A stretch of DNA of 64,000 nt, taken from Didymella arachidicola. Taxonomy: Eukaryota; Ascomycota; Dothideomycetes; Pleosporales; Didymellaceae. The stretch is taken from the NCBI GenBank assembly GCA_016630955.3, contig CM049994.1, positions 868,001 through 932,000 of the forward strand, given 5' to 3'. Below are positions 19,955 through 31,037 of this stretch, one piece after another (within the stretch, counting starts at the first letter, position 1; each line of letters begins with the position of its first letter). The notes below the pieces were generated by a model. The model worked only from the letters and a program-made list of their open reading frames with translations, searched no databases and had not been told where the DNA came from. A program made the translations under genes and the position numbers.

Positions 19955-22465
19955 TCAATTCCCCTTCCTCTTCCTCTTCTCCCGCTCATAAACATTCTTC
20001 TCGTACCCCTCCTCGCCCTGAATCTCCGCCACAAGCTTCCTGTACTTGGCCTCGTACGCCGCATCCTTCTCCTTCTTCTCGCGCAGCTTCTCGCGCGCAA
20101 TGAAATTCGCGTCCTTGCGCAGCTCCCGCATCGCACCCTTGCGCTCGCGCTTGTACTCCTTCTGCAGCTTGGCGGCATCCGAGCGCTCGCGGTCCGCGTC
20201 ATAGTGCTTGGTCGGGTCGAAGGACTCTTCGAACTTGGGGATGCGGGAGGGGATCGGGAGCGGGCGGTGGAAGTGCAGTGTCTGCGGGCGGCGGGCTGAT
20301 TTGGCGTTGTTGAGGCGCGCGCGCAGGTTCTGCAGTGGGGAGGTCTGGTGGGTGGCTTTCAGCGGCTCGAGGAATGGAGTGAAGATCTCGGTGAAGGCTG
20401 GGGAGGCGCTCCATAGATCGGCGGCTGAGAGGATGTTGCGCGTGTGTGCGGTGAGCTGCGGTTTTGAGGCGTACGGCGAGCGCAGACAGAGGGTTGTGTA
20501 GCGGATGAATTCGGGGATGTATCGCTTGGAGAGCGCTTGGTATTGCAAGCACAATGCCCCAACGAAGGCGCCGATTGCGATGTCGGTGCTGGATGCCGGG
20601 GTTGTGAGACCCATCCAGCGCGCCATCAGGGTCACGGCTGGTGTGACGACTTGGTGGAAGTGGTCTGAGGTCGGGTAGATGGAACCGATCGCTGTGAGCA
20701 GCGCGAGGTCTCCTGGTGTGGGCTGGTTGGAGAGCTGGAAGGCTTTGAGGTGCTTCCGGAACTGTGTAGCAATCTGCACCGGGTAGGAGCGCGAGATGGA
20801 GTGAATGTGGCGGATAATGGACTCGATGACTGACAGCGGTGGTGCGGGTGTTTGGTTCGAGAGGTACGAGACGTGATCGACCAGTGCGCATGCAAAGTCG
20901 GCGAGTTTGTGTTTGTTGTCTTCCTTCAGCCCGGCGTGGTAGAGTGCACGTATTCTCTGGATGACGGTCGAAGTGTCTTTGAGCTCGACCTTCTTGAAAA
21001 CTTCGAGGAGCTCTTCATGTGACCGCGGACACGGATATGTATACGCCAATTTCGTTGATGCGGTGTCGGCGCCGATTGTGAGAACGCCTTTCACGGCTTT
21101 CGCTTGGGGTCTAGGCTGCTCAACGACATCCTTCAGGAAATCTGCATCGTCATCGTCTACGGCCATTGTGTCGTCCAACTCGGCTCCGCTGTCTGACTCT
21201 TCATCTGAGATATCAGCCTCTGAGTCCGTGGCAACAAGGTCGTCCTCCAGTATGAAGTCATCCTCGTCGTCGATGCCGACGGGTCTGGTCTGCCCAGGTG
21301 CCGGCGGTGCAGCAAGACCAAACTCAGCAGCGTCGTCGTTGACGTCTGACATATCATCGTCATCGTCATCGTCTTGCTGCTTGTTGGGAGGCTCCTCATC
21401 GTCACTGACGGGCTCGCCTCTCATGCGCTTCTGGCGATTCTCCTCGAGCTTCTTCAGGCGATCAGCTTCCTCCTTGGCTCTCTCCTCGGCCGTCTTTGTC
21501 CGCTCGGTGGGCTTCGATCGCTCGTCGTTGAACAGCTCGCGCACACGACGGTCGTACTCCTTGTCCTTGCCGTCCTGCGATAGGGTCGCAAGCAGCGCCG
21601 CTCGGTCGGCATTCATACCGAAGTCGTTCTGCGCCACCTCCTTCACCTTTTCGGGCTCGGGCTTCTTGTTGATATGCCCCCTCAGCGCGGGGAGGACCTC
21701 GTTCAGATCTTTATCAAGCTCCTCCCTCAAGTCCTCGTCATCCTCCTTGGCCTGCTGCCTCTCGTACTTGTGGAGTTTGCTCTTCGCAATGACCTCCTTC
21801 ATGACCTCCGCCTTGGTCTTCTTCCTCTCGGGCTGCTCTTCGTCCTCAGCCTCCCCATCAACCTCGCCGTCCTCCTCCCTCCTCCTCTTCTTTTTCAAGA
21901 ACCCATCCTCGCCCTCGCTGTCACTCCCACTCACACTCGCAGCATCGTAGTCTTCCTCGCCAATCTCATCGTCGAACCTCAGCGTCTGTCCGCCGTGCGT
22001 AAGCTCAACCTCCTCATCCCCATCCTCGAGATCAAACACATTCCCTCCTCTCTTCCTCAGCTGCTCGCGCTCGAAACGTGCCATCATGCGGTCGTCCAGA
22101 CTCATCGTAGGATCATTCTCACCAATCCGGCGATCCAGAATGCCTCCGGTCTTGTTCTTGCGATTCATCTCCGGCAGCAGCGTCTTGCGCCTCGTCTCCT
22201 CGCCGGCGCTCTTGGTGACGCCGGGGCGCCCGAGGACCTTTGGCTTGGCATTTGTGGTCGCGTATTCGAATTTTTGCGGGCGACTGAGGTGCTTAAATTC
22301 GAAGGGATTGAAGGATTCGCGAATCGAGGCGAGGGCGGAGGCTTTCTGAGCATGCTGCGCGGCGTTTTTGGACTGTGATTTTTTCTCCTTTTTGGATTTC
22401 TGCGGGCCGGTGGTGCCTTGGTCGCGCAGGGAGGCTTTGAGACGCTTCAGCTGGGAGGGCGGCAT
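19955..22465 (-). CDS. NOP14: Nop14, small-subunit processome / 40S biogenesis factor
   Basis: Nop14 is a nucleolar protein required for 18S rRNA maturation and 40S export. This is a single uninterrupted frame of 836 aa starting MPPSQLKRLKASLRDQG. Family blocks include NPFEFKHLSRPQKFEY, KTGGILDRRIGENDPTMS, DDRMMARFEREQLRK, long acidic and Lys/Glu-rich central tracts, CPRSHEELLEVFKKVE, and the C-terminal ESFDPTKHYDADRERSD followed by a highly basic helix ending REKRKRKGN. Length and domain order are normal for the family. It lies tail-to-tail with BUB2 (167 bp between stops) and head-to-head with the next gene. Confidence 0.95.
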   Translation of the reverse strand: MPPSQLKRLKASLRDQGTTGPQKSKKEKKSQSKNAAQHAQKASALASIRESFNPFEFKHLSRPQKFEYATTNAKPKVLGRPGVTKSAGEETRRKTLLPEMNRKNKTGGILDRRIGENDPTMSLDDRMMARFEREQLRKRGGNVFDLEDGDEEVELTHGGQTLRFDDEIGEEDYDAASVSGSDSEGEDGFLKKKRRREEDGEVDGEAEDEEQPERKKTKAEVMKEVIAKSKLHKYERQQAKEDDEDLREELDKDLNEVLPALRGHINKKPEPEKVKEVAQNDFGMNADRAALLATLSQDGKDKEYDRRVRELFNDERSKPTERTKTAEERAKEEADRLKKLEENRQKRMRGEPVSDDEEPPNKQQDDDDDDDMSDVNDDAAEFGLAAPPAPGQTRPVGIDDEDDFILEDDLVATDSEADISDEESDSGAELDDTMAVDDDDADFLKDVVEQPRPQAKAVKGVLTIGADTASTKLAYTYPCPRSHEELLEVFKKVELKDTSTVIQRIRALYHAGLKEDNKHKLADFACALVDHVSYLSNQTPAPPLSVIESIIRHIHSISRSYPVQIATQFRKHLKAFQLSNQPTPGDLALLTAIGSIYPTSDHFHQVVTPAVTLMARWMGLTTPASSTDIAIGAFVGALCLQYQALSKRYIPEFIRYTTLCLRSPYASKPQLTAHTRNILSAADLWSASPAFTEIFTPFLEPLKATHQTSPLQNLRARLNNAKSARRPQTLHFHRPLPIPSRIPKFEESFDPTKHYDADRERSDAAKLQKEYKRERKGAMRELRKDANFIAREKLREKKEKDAAYEAKYRKLVAEIQGEEGYEKNVYEREKRKRKGN

Positions 22466-22694
22466 GGCGGCTGAACGAGTGACGGGTGAGCAGAGTTCGA
22501 GTCTGAGGCGCGACGGTGCAGTGTCTAGAAATTTTGGCCGTGGATGTCGGAGTGGGGCTTCACCGCCTCTAGATCGAGTCTAGCCGCTGCCCCACACCGC
22601 GGCTGCTGCATCATCGCCCAACAGCACAAACGCAGCGCCATGTTCGACCATGCACGCAATGCCATGAGCGTCCGGCCCCTCGCCATAGTCAACC
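22466..22694. promoter_or_regulatory. Bidirectional promoter, NOP14 / small membrane protein
   Basis: Only 229 bp separate the divergent start codons, so the two genes very probably share regulatory DNA. No element was recognised. Confidence 0.5.
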
Positions 22695-23386
22695 ATGGCA
22701 CCCAACATCCCCGACCACTACCTCTGGCTCGGCCTCGGTACTTCCTCCACCCCGCAGACTCTCACTCGCAACTAACACCCACAGGCGTCTTCACCGTCTT
22801 GGCAATCCAGCACGTCGCCCACGGCCTGCGCACAGTGCGCGCCCTCACCGAAACCCACCACGCCCCTCCCCAACCCCCCGGCACACCCAGCCCGTCCGAG
22901 TCGGCAATCAAAACTTCGTCGCTGCTCGCGCTCGCCAGCAGCCACAACATCGAGATCAGCGCGTCCGCCACAAAGCTACTCTGCGAACGCTTCTACGCCT
23001 CGGTTCCGGCGCGGCGTCTGCTGCTGCGCGATCTGGGCAGTTCCAGGGTTGCGGTGCAGAGGAAGGCGCAGCTTGCGTTTAGGTTGTTGAGGGACCATGG
23101 CGTGTTCCGCGATTATGGGCTGAGCTATGGGTACGGAGGGGTAGAGCCGAGAGGTGGTTGGGATGATGTTGAGATCTTGCCTGCGGTGCCGCGGGGCCTG
23201 AGGGAGCCGTTGCAAAGGGATGCCGAGGAGGAGCGGGATGTGCGGCGGAGGCGGCGCGAGGCGGTTGTTATTCATGATGGAGAGGGGAGGGTGGGGGAGG
23301 GCGATGTGTGGATGCGGGACCGTGAGGGGGTGATGAGTTTGGACATGGAGGTTGGAGAGCTGGTGATCGATGGGGTTGTGCATTGA
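22695..23386 (+). CDS. Conserved fungal protein, N-terminal membrane segment, unknown function
   Basis: Exon 1 is 22695-22737, exon 2 is 22785-23386, with a 47-bp intron (GTACTT..ACAG, branch CTAAC). The splice joins MAPNIPDHYLWLGLG to VFTVLAIQHVAHGLRTVRAL, giving a 214-aa protein with one hydrophobic segment at about residues 9-24. The middle is helical (LLALASSHNIEISASATKLL, RLLLRDLGSSRVAVQRKAQ) and resembles a short armadillo-like repeat. The C-terminus is acidic and Arg-rich. I recognise no named family; it looks like an Ascomycota-specific protein. Unspliced readings from further upstream lack the membrane segment in frame, which favours this model. Confidence 0.7.
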
Positions 23387-23576
23387 TGCACGTATGCTTG
23401 ATTCATTTTGATACCCATGGCGGAATGCTAGCTTTGAAAATCGTGCTTTTGATATTTGTACAGTCTATGCAACCCACATAGGCGGGTAATGGGTATTTTC
23501 TATATCCGAGTCCTAAAAGACTTTGGAACAGAGTTGATTCTATTCACACATGTAGAGAATGGGAAATATGGCTTCT

Positions 23577-25300
23577 CTACTCCTTCTTGGACTCAGCTGC
23601 CTTCTCCTCCTTGCCTGCTGGCATCTCGTCCTTCCTGGCGCGATCATCCTGCTCTGCGCGCTCTGCGCTGCCCTCGGTTGCGTTCGAATCACCGCTGCTG
23701 GCCTCAGCCTCTGTGCTCTCCTCTGCAGCCTTTGCGTCGATTTTCTTGGGCTTGTCATCTTCGTCAATGTCCTCGTGATCCTTGGGCGAAGCGTTGGCCT
23801 TGTTTTCGAGCGTCTGAGCCTGAGCAGTCTCCTCTTCGATGAGCTCTTGCTGCTCCTTGAGGACTTCCAGACGCTGCTTGTTGGTGGCCGCACCTTCAGT
23901 GCTGTTGACCTCGAGCTCGATCTCGTGGTACAGCTCTTCAGGGACACTTGAGAGCACAGCCTCGAGGGCGTCGACCTGGGATGTTGCATCTGCCTCCTTG
24001 CCCTGAACGTAGACAAAGGCATTCGAGAGCACAAGGATGGTGGAAGGAACACCCTGCTTGAGGCGAAGGTCGAGCCAGGTCTGAAGGTCGTCCCGAAGAC
24101 GACCGGGGGAGACGCCGTGTGTGCGAAGACCACGGCTGGCGCAGGCAGTCTGGAGCTCTGGGACGGACAGCGAGTCTACGCCTTCGTAGGCGATCGCTCG
24201 GTCGTCGCGCTTGATTTGCCTCATGCGAACGCGGACCTGGTAACGAAGGAAATTGTCTGTGCCAAATGAGGTGATGTTCATGTAGCGGCAGATAGAAACG
24301 AGCTGTGGGCGAGACAGGTTGTCGAGGGTAAGATCGTCCTTGAAGATCTTGCAGACCTTGACAATCTCCGCAGGTGTGGGCTTCTCGCCAGTCGTGCGGA
24401 CTTTGCGGAAGAACTCAGCGAATTCGGCTCGCTGCGCGCTCTCAGCAGAGATGGGCAGACCCGTCTCTTTCAAAGTCGAGCGCAGGAACTCGCTGACTTC
24501 CTTTCTTGTGGACCGCAGATGCTTGGCCTTGGCGTCTTTCGAGGACTGGCCCTCGTATGTGCTGGGGAGCATGTTGGGGAACAGCTTCAAGGCGACCGGG
24601 AGCAGAAGCTCAGCAAAGGGAACGATGACGAAAGGCAGGAAGGGGATAAGACGTCCCAGATCCTGCACAGTACGTTGCAGCTAAATGCGCGTTAGCAATT
24701 GTAGTTGACAAGCCGAATCGATTTTCGTACCTGACGTCGTTCACGTCTTGTGAGCTCGTAGCCGGCGGCCATCTTCAAAGCCAGTTTCGAACTGATCTTA
24801 ATCTCAAAACCAAGCAGCTTGGTGCCGTCCCAGTAGTGCGCCGCTTCGTGCTTGACCTTTTCCCAAAGCGTAAGCTTCTTCTTGATCTCTTCCTTCTTCG
24901 CAATCGCCTTCTTCTCAGCATCGGTGTCTGCGTTTGCCTTCTCGGCGGCCAGCTCGGTCATCGTCTGCGCGTCCTGGGCAGCCGTCTTCGGGACGGCGGT
25001 CGGCCCGGTCTTGGGGACGATTGCATCCTTTTCGAGGGGTGTGGCGATCTTCTGCTGGCTGGCTTCCTGCTCCTTCTGGGGGATGGGCTTGCTCGACTGG
25101 TTGGGATTGAAGCCTGGGGGAGGGTAGCTGCCTTGGGTGCTGGTCTGCGAGGTCTCGGTCTGGAAGCTTCGGTATGGCAACAGAATGGCGATGGCAGAGA
25201 CCTTCTTAGGCATGGGGCGGTGGTAGGGTCGTCCAGCGGTCCTCATGCCAGCCCTGAAGACAGCGGGCGCTGCCTTTGTGGCAGATCGAGCAACATACAT
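23577..25300 (-). CDS. MDM38: Mdm38/LETM1-family inner mitochondrial membrane protein
   Basis: LETM1/Mdm38 sits in the mitochondrial inner membrane, where it supports K+/H+ exchange and binds mitoribosomes. Exon 1 is 24731-25300, the intron is 24681-24730 (50 bp, branch GCTAAC), and exon 2 is 23577-24680; the product is 557 aa. The first 45 residues are basic and Ser/Ala-rich, as expected for a presequence. LWEKVKHEAAHYWDGTKLLG precedes the splice; just after it comes the membrane segment LIPFLPFVIVPFAELLLPV with its Pro kink, followed by KLFPNMLPSTYEG. The ribosome-binding LETM1 domain follows (LSRPQLVSICRYMNITSFGT, NFLRYQVRVRMRQIKRDDR, ELQTACASRGLRTHGVSP), then an acidic coiled-coil tail. 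Family match is very clear. Confidence 0.95.
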
Positions 25301-26128
25301 TGCGCCGGAAGCAATGGCAGGGATGTAGAGAGCGACGGGGTTGGTTCAAATAGCGCGTAGTGTTGCAGTCGAGAATAGAGGAGCTATAGTGTACAAGCAG
25401 ACGGAAGCAGCAGTCGGTAGAGGCGACGTGCTGATGCGGAATGCAGTTGTGACTGCGGATGAGAATGCCCTGACGAAAGCGCTAGAATTTGGGAGGAACT
25501 CCCAGGAACAGATCGCTGCGGCCGTTCGCGCCCCCCGAAAGCTTGGCTGCGTGTAGGGCTGAGCACGACACGCCGACTTTGAACGCGAGTCCGCGACAGC
25601 TGGCATGGACATGGGAGAACTCGGGTGCGTTTCAGGCAGACGTCAGACGTCAGACTCCAGACTCAGAGGACGCATGTGCCATGCCCGCTGTGACGCCTGC
25701 AGCCGAGGCAACGCGTCAGCGGCCTGGGTGTGGTTCATCTGATACGGTGCTGCCCAGTCCCAAGGGTGAAGCAGCACACGCGGGGATAAGGCCGACTCGG
25801 CTCCGCACTCGGAGACGCGCTTTGGAAATTCACATTGGCAACCACTTTTGGTAGTCTGCCGGTGCTCCATCATCGTCCGCTGCCAGCCGCCCCTCCACCC
25901 TCCCGCACTCGCGCTTGTTTTACGACCCATTCCGCTCATTCAGTGTGTCTGTTTCTGCTTCGCGACGCTATCCCACCCAGATCTCCCACAGAAATTCAAA
26001 ATGGTCTTCTGCTGAGAGAAAAGCTACCTATCGAGGCCCTGTGCTTCCCTTCCGCCGCGCCATATCAATATTCCCAACAGCATACCCATCTACCTATCCC
26101 TTAGCCTCTCTGCATCGAATCGCACACC
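25301..26128. promoter_or_regulatory. Divergent intergenic region, MDM38 / mitochondrial adenylate kinase
   Basis: 828 bp between divergent starts of two mitochondrial-protein genes. No reading frame with family signal. An ACGTCAGACGTCAGAC-type direct repeat occurs near 25633-25655 (cagacgtcagacgtcagac), which could be a small cis-element cluster; its role is not known. Confidence 0.4.
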
Positions 26129-26999
26129 ATGGCTACCCAAAGTCTGTCTAGGGCGGCGCGTATCATCCTGGTTGGCGCACCAGGTGTGGGAAAAGGCACC
26201 CAGACTGAGCGTCTGATGAAGAAGTTCCCAGAGCTGTCCTCGATCAGTTCTGGCGATCTGCTGAGGAAGAACGTTAGAGAGCGCACCCCGCTCGGTATGT
26301 GCGTTCCATCGGCGACGATGCGCTCGCTAACGTGAGTCAGGTATCCAGGCCGAATCCAAGATGAAGGCCGGTGCACTCGTCCCGGACAGCATGATTCTAC
26401 GACTCATCACCAATGAGCTCTCGACTCGGGGGTGGATCAGGGATAGCACGTTGCGGCCGTACGCCGTGTACGCGAGCTCTAGCGCCATGGACGACCACAC
26501 AGTCGACTCGGTGTCGATTCCCTCTGCAATCAAGACGGCCAAGTACACGTACTCGGACCATCCTCAGGCGTCGTTCATCTTGGATGGCTTCCCTCGCACG
26601 GCAAACCAGGCCGTCCAGCTGAACGACATCGTACCCATTAACATGGTGGTCAGCATCAACACCCCCAGCGAGATCATCATTGATCGCATCTGCAATCGGT
26701 GGGTGCATGCGCCGTCAGGACGCGTCTACAACACCACGTTCAATGCGCCCAAGGTCGAAGGCAAGGACGACATCACGGGCGAGCCACTCACGCGCCGAGC
26801 TGACGACGATCCTGAGGTATGGAAGCAGCGACTCCAGAGCTTCAAGGAGAACAACGAGCCGCTGCTCGAGCACTACGACAAGGCGGGCCTTTTGTGGACC
26901 GTCAACGGGAATAGCAGTGACGAGATCACTCCTCAGATCTTCAAGGAGTTTGGCAGGCGTTTTGGCATAGCTGCTCCGGAGGTCGTCGGCGGTTTGTAG
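26129..26999 (+). CDS. ADK2: Mitochondrial GTP:AMP phosphotransferase (adenylate kinase 3 type)
   Basis: Transfers phosphate between GTP and AMP in the mitochondrial matrix. Exon 1 is 26129-26294, the intron is 26295-26340 (46 bp) and exon 2 is 26341-26999; the product is 274 aa. The P-loop is GAPGVGKGTQ. AMP-binding blocks are SSGDLLRKNVRERTPLG (across the splice), ESKMKAGALVPD and ILDGFPRTANQAVQL. The LID region is WVHAPSGRVYNTTFNAPKV with GEPLTRRADDDPEVW; it lacks the four zinc ligands, typical of this class. Between ELSTRGWI and ASFILDGF lies an in-frame insertion of about 45 residues (SSAMDDHTVDSVSIPS region) that yeast and animal enzymes lack. It could be a lineage-specific loop or an unrecognised in-frame intron. 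Confidence 0.9.
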
Positions 27000-27250
27000 G
27001 CGCGTTTTATACCAATTTGTTTGCTTTCGGGGGACAGCAAATGTGCGAAAGTGGTCTGGCAACGGTATTGGTGGTTCTCTGCATGTTTGGCCACTTCCAA
27101 GTAATGTACGATTGGGCAGGCGCGGCTCTCATTCACTGTAAATATTGACCGCCACCCACTCACGCGCGCAAATTTTCTGCAGACGCTCATGATGTGCTTG
27201 TACACAAATCGAACCACTGTTCCCAACACCCCCCTCGCTCCACTTCCAGT

Positions 27251-28840
27251 ATGAAGTACCGCCAGCCAGATGTTGCGCAGCACGATGACCTGCACGATTC
27301 GGCGGCACTGTGGCGCCACACTAGTCCAGTTCCAGCCAGCTCAGATGCCGACGTCACAGCCTCACCAGACCCAAGCTCGACCTCGGAACCCGCGAACTTC
27401 GAGATCATCTGGGCTGAAAGCGCCTCCGAGCATTCAGACGACTGGTCCGACGTGGCGCACGACCCTCACACGATCCAAGACACCCCGTCTGCTGTCGCCG
27501 CGCGCGCAATGGCCGAGGACTTCAGCGAAGGGCGCCTGGAGACGCTCGTAGGCAGCCCGCAGAAGGAGCTGGCCGGCACCCAGAATGCCTATGTATCGTA
27601 TCTAGTCACCACAAAGGTACATCCCAGCCCGCGCTCTATAGTGGCTCTCTCATGGCCCCTCTCGTGACTGCCCCCATGCTCACACCATCTGCAGTCCGAC
27701 TATCAGTCCTTCCAGAAGCCCGACTTCTCCGTCCGCCGTCGCTTCACCGACTTCGTCTTCCTCTGGAAACAGCTGACGAAAGAGTACCCGCAATGCGCCA
27801 TCCCCCCGCTGCCCGACAAGCACAAGATGGAGTATGTTCGCGGAGACCGCTTTGGCCCGGACTTCACCCAACGGCGCGCGCACTCGCTGCACCGCTTTTT
27901 GAAGCGCTTAGCGCTCCACCCGGTGCTGCGGAGGGCCATGCTCCTGATCACCTTCCTCGAGAGCCCCGACTGGAACCAGCACATGAAGGGGCGGTCCTCG
28001 AGAGCTGCGAGTGGGTCGGAGCCTGGTGGTGGGGGCATCGTGGACGCAATCGCCGAGAGCTTTGTCAACACGTTCACCAAGGTGCACAAGCCAGACAAGC
28101 GCTTCATCGAGGTCAGCGAACGGGCCGGCAAGCTCACCGAAGACCTGAACAATGTCGAGAAGGTCACGATCCGCGTCGCCAGGCGGCAGGCTGATCTCGA
28201 GCAAGACTATGCAGACCTCGCAACACAATGCCAAAAGCTCACGACCCTCGAGCCTGCCGTCGAGAGCACACTGACGTCTTTCGCCGCTTCCGTCACTACG
28301 ACATCGCAAGGGTTCAAGTCTATCAAGGAGCACACAGACCAGGACTACCTGACCTCTCTACGGGACATGGACGCTTACATCCTGGCCTTGCGCAACCTCC
28401 TCCGCACACGCGAGGGTAAACAGCTAGACTTTGAGGCGCTGTCTGAATACCTTGCCAAATCTGCCGCCGACCGCGACTCGCTCGCCTCGCAGCATGGCGC
28501 TGGTATGGGCGCATCAGGCTTCTTGCGCAGCAAAGTCGAAGACTTCCGTGGCATCGATCACGACCAGGCGCGGCGCCAGCGCGTACGCAAACTTGAAGTC
28601 GAGATTGAGCGGTTGACGGGAGAGGTCGAGAACAGCAAGAAGGCGACCGAGGCTTTCGATGAACATACCGTCAAGGAGGTTTCGGACTTTGAGCGCATCA
28701 AGGCAGTTGAGTTCAAAGATACACTGGGCGATCTCGCTGATGCGCATGTGGACTTCTTCCAGGGGACGATCGAGACATGGGAGAAGTTCTTGGAGGATAT
28801 GCGGAGAGAGGAAGACGAGAGGAAGGCAGCGGCATCGTAG
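27251..28840 (+). CDS. SNX4: Sorting nexin Snx4/Atg24
   Basis: PX-BAR sorting nexin that retrieves cargo from endosomes and takes part in selective autophagy (Cvt pathway, pexophagy). Exon 1 is 27251-27616, the intron is 27617-27694 (78 bp) and exon 2 is 27695-28840; the product is 503 aa. The N-terminal 95 residues are acidic and disordered. The PX domain starts NAYVSYLVTTK, continues over the splice as SDYQSFQKPDFSVRRRFTDF, and includes the PPLPDKHK loop and RRAHSLHRFLKRLALHP (phosphoinositide-binding Arg/Lys). The BAR domain is two long helical regions (FTKVHKPDKRFIEVSERAGK, then RRQRVRKLEVEIERLTGEVE) ending RREEDERKAAAS. The frame stays open for 53 codons after the stop; see findings. Confidence 0.94.
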
Positions 28841-29112
28841 AGTGACGCTGACGGGAGGTCATCAGAGGAAAGTGTTGGAAGCCGCTCAGGAGAGGCTCGC
28901 GGAGATGTGACTGCGCGCGCGGAAGCCTTACAAGTGCGGTCTGTTGTTGATGAGTTGGAGTTCACTGGTCTTCTGGAGTCCTTCCAGAAGCACTACCAGT
29001 AGGTAGAATTGACAGCGGTTGGCTGGTTCGATTGATCAAGAGATCATTAATATAACGATTCATGTTCACCCACGCCATCGTTCGTCTATCAAGCTACGCA
29101 CTAAAAACCCAC

Positions 29113-31037
29113 TCACGGGATGTCGGCATCACTATCATCCCCAGCGAACCCAAAGCTAAACCCCCCTCCACCACTCTCCTCCTCCGCTCCCTTCGTCAAC
29201 GCCTCCCACTTCCCCCGGCCCTGCTTGCCCCTCCTCTCCAGCTTCGCCAACCCCTCTTCCAAGATCCCAGGATGTTTCTCTCCCAACTTCTCCACAAACA
29301 ACTCATACGCCGTCTCCGCCACATCCTCCCTAAACCCACTAACCTGCTCCCTCTGATCCCTCAAAAACCCCAGCACATCCGCCACACGCCCCTCCGGCAC
29401 GAAATTCTGCGTCAGCGCCAGACTCTCCTCCAGATTAAGCACGAGGTGGAACCACCCACTCGGCACATGCAGCACCTCCCCCTTTCCGCAAATCCCCTCG
29501 CGCGCCCCCGGCGTCGCGCGCGCAAGCTCGTGGAACGTAAGGAGGTACTCCGCGATGCTCAGCGGGGCGGTGATCTCGCTCTGGTCGGCGCTGAGAATGA
29601 TGCCGGGAGGGGGTGCGTGGGACCCCCCCGAGGGAAACATGAGCCAGTATTTTGACCCCGTGAGCACTGCATTCCAGGCTGATGTTGCGTTGGGGTCTTT
29701 GTGGAATGTACTGCCGCTGCGGGCGGGGCCGAGGATCAGCCAGCGGCAGTCTGGGCGCGCGGCGCCGAGGACGCTGAAGAGGTCTGGGCCGAAGCATGAG
29801 GGGGACCAGTATGCGGCGTCTGGGTGGTGTGGGGGGAGGGAGGTGTCGATGTGGGTTTTGGGTGCGAAGGCGCGGTCGAAGAGGTATAGGGGGGACTCGT
29901 CGGTGTTGGCGTTGATGTAGGAGATGTAGGTTGACATGGGCCAGTCGACGGCTTCGGCGGTGAATTTGGTGTTGGGGAAGTGCTCGAGGAGGTATTGCGA
30001 TGTCCATTTGCCGTATACGGGCCATGCTTTGACCGGCTCGGTCAGGATGAAAGGCTTGTCTGTCCATTCTGCGGAGTACTCTTCTGGGGTCAGATCAGAC
30101 AGGCGAGGGATGGCGTTGGAGGCCGGGATATTGGTGACGTAGGGTTTGAGGGACGTGTGGGCGCATTGGAAGGGACGATAAAGGACATCTGAGAAGAGGT
30201 TATTGCAAGGAATACTCGTAGTCTTCTCTGTAGGGATGTTGAGGTAGGTTGCTCTCCAGGTGCCGCGCCATGTGAAGTCTTCGGGTGAGGATCTGGGGCC
30301 TGTTAGTGTTTGACAAGCAGGAACTCGGTAATGGATCGCTTTTGCTGGAGTCAAAGTATTATATTGATGTAGCGAGCTGATGTACAGGTCTCATCTGAAC
30401 AAAAGCAGCAAGTAGGTGGTCAACGATATGTAGAGCGACAGCTCCTGAGTTTGCCGATTTCTTCGCATGCTTGGAAGAAGGGGCGTCGGGGTCTCCATGC
30501 ACAACTTCGTACACTGGGCGACATAAGCTACCCAAGGTGCAAGTAGTCTGTTGCATGGGACTTTCGTAGCTCTCGCCGGGGCTCACGAGTCACAAGAGGA
30601 GGAATCGCCCCCGTAACAAGCCTGAAACCGAATCCAACTCTTTCGTGTAGTATGACTGGAAATGAAGAGAAGTAAGAGTCAACGCAATGTACTCACCCTA
30701 CAAACAAGGCCCTCCACAACTCATCTAAGCGAGTAAATGCGTACAACGCTCGACACGTACTCCCTAGCCGTATCAGAGCGTCAGCATTGAATGACTCAAG
30801 GATGTGGTTCAACAGCTCATCAGGCAGCCTGGCGAAGGATCCACATCTCGACTTGATGTGCTCGGTCGCTGTGTAGGCATTTCCGGCCGGCTTGATGCCC
30901 AGCGGATGCGAGGGTACCGCAGTCGCCACCTCTTCGTCGTCTTGCTGGACATGGACTGGAACTGTGAGTTTTCTCTTTTTGGCGGGCTGTGATTCGGCAG
31001 AGGCGAAACCGGGGTCCTGTAGAATGCCAGGCGCCAT
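29113..31037 (-). CDS. F-box plus JmjC-domain protein (JMJD6-like)
   Basis: Exon 1 is 30697-31037, exon 2 is 29113-30292, and the intron is 30293-30696 (404 bp, long for this genome); the product is about 506 aa. An N-terminal KKRK nuclear signal is followed by an F-box at about 68-113 (SFARLPDELLNHILESFNAD, CRALYAFTRLDELWRALFVG). The splice joins this to SSPEDFTWRGTWRATYLN. The JmjC domain keeps the Fe(II) ligands: H311 and D313 in STFHKDPNATSAWNAVL and H396 in PSGWFHLVLN, so it should be catalytically competent as a 2-oxoglutarate-dependent oxygenase. The substrate is unknown; hydroxylase or demethylase roles are claimed for the family. The F-box suggests coupling to SCF ubiquitin ligase. 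Confidence 0.85.

Noticed and set aside
20961..22378. Plus-strand Ser- or Leu-rich frames opposite NOP14
   Set aside because: They are antisense to acidic and Lys/Glu tracts of NOP14, giving poly-Ser and poly-Leu readings.
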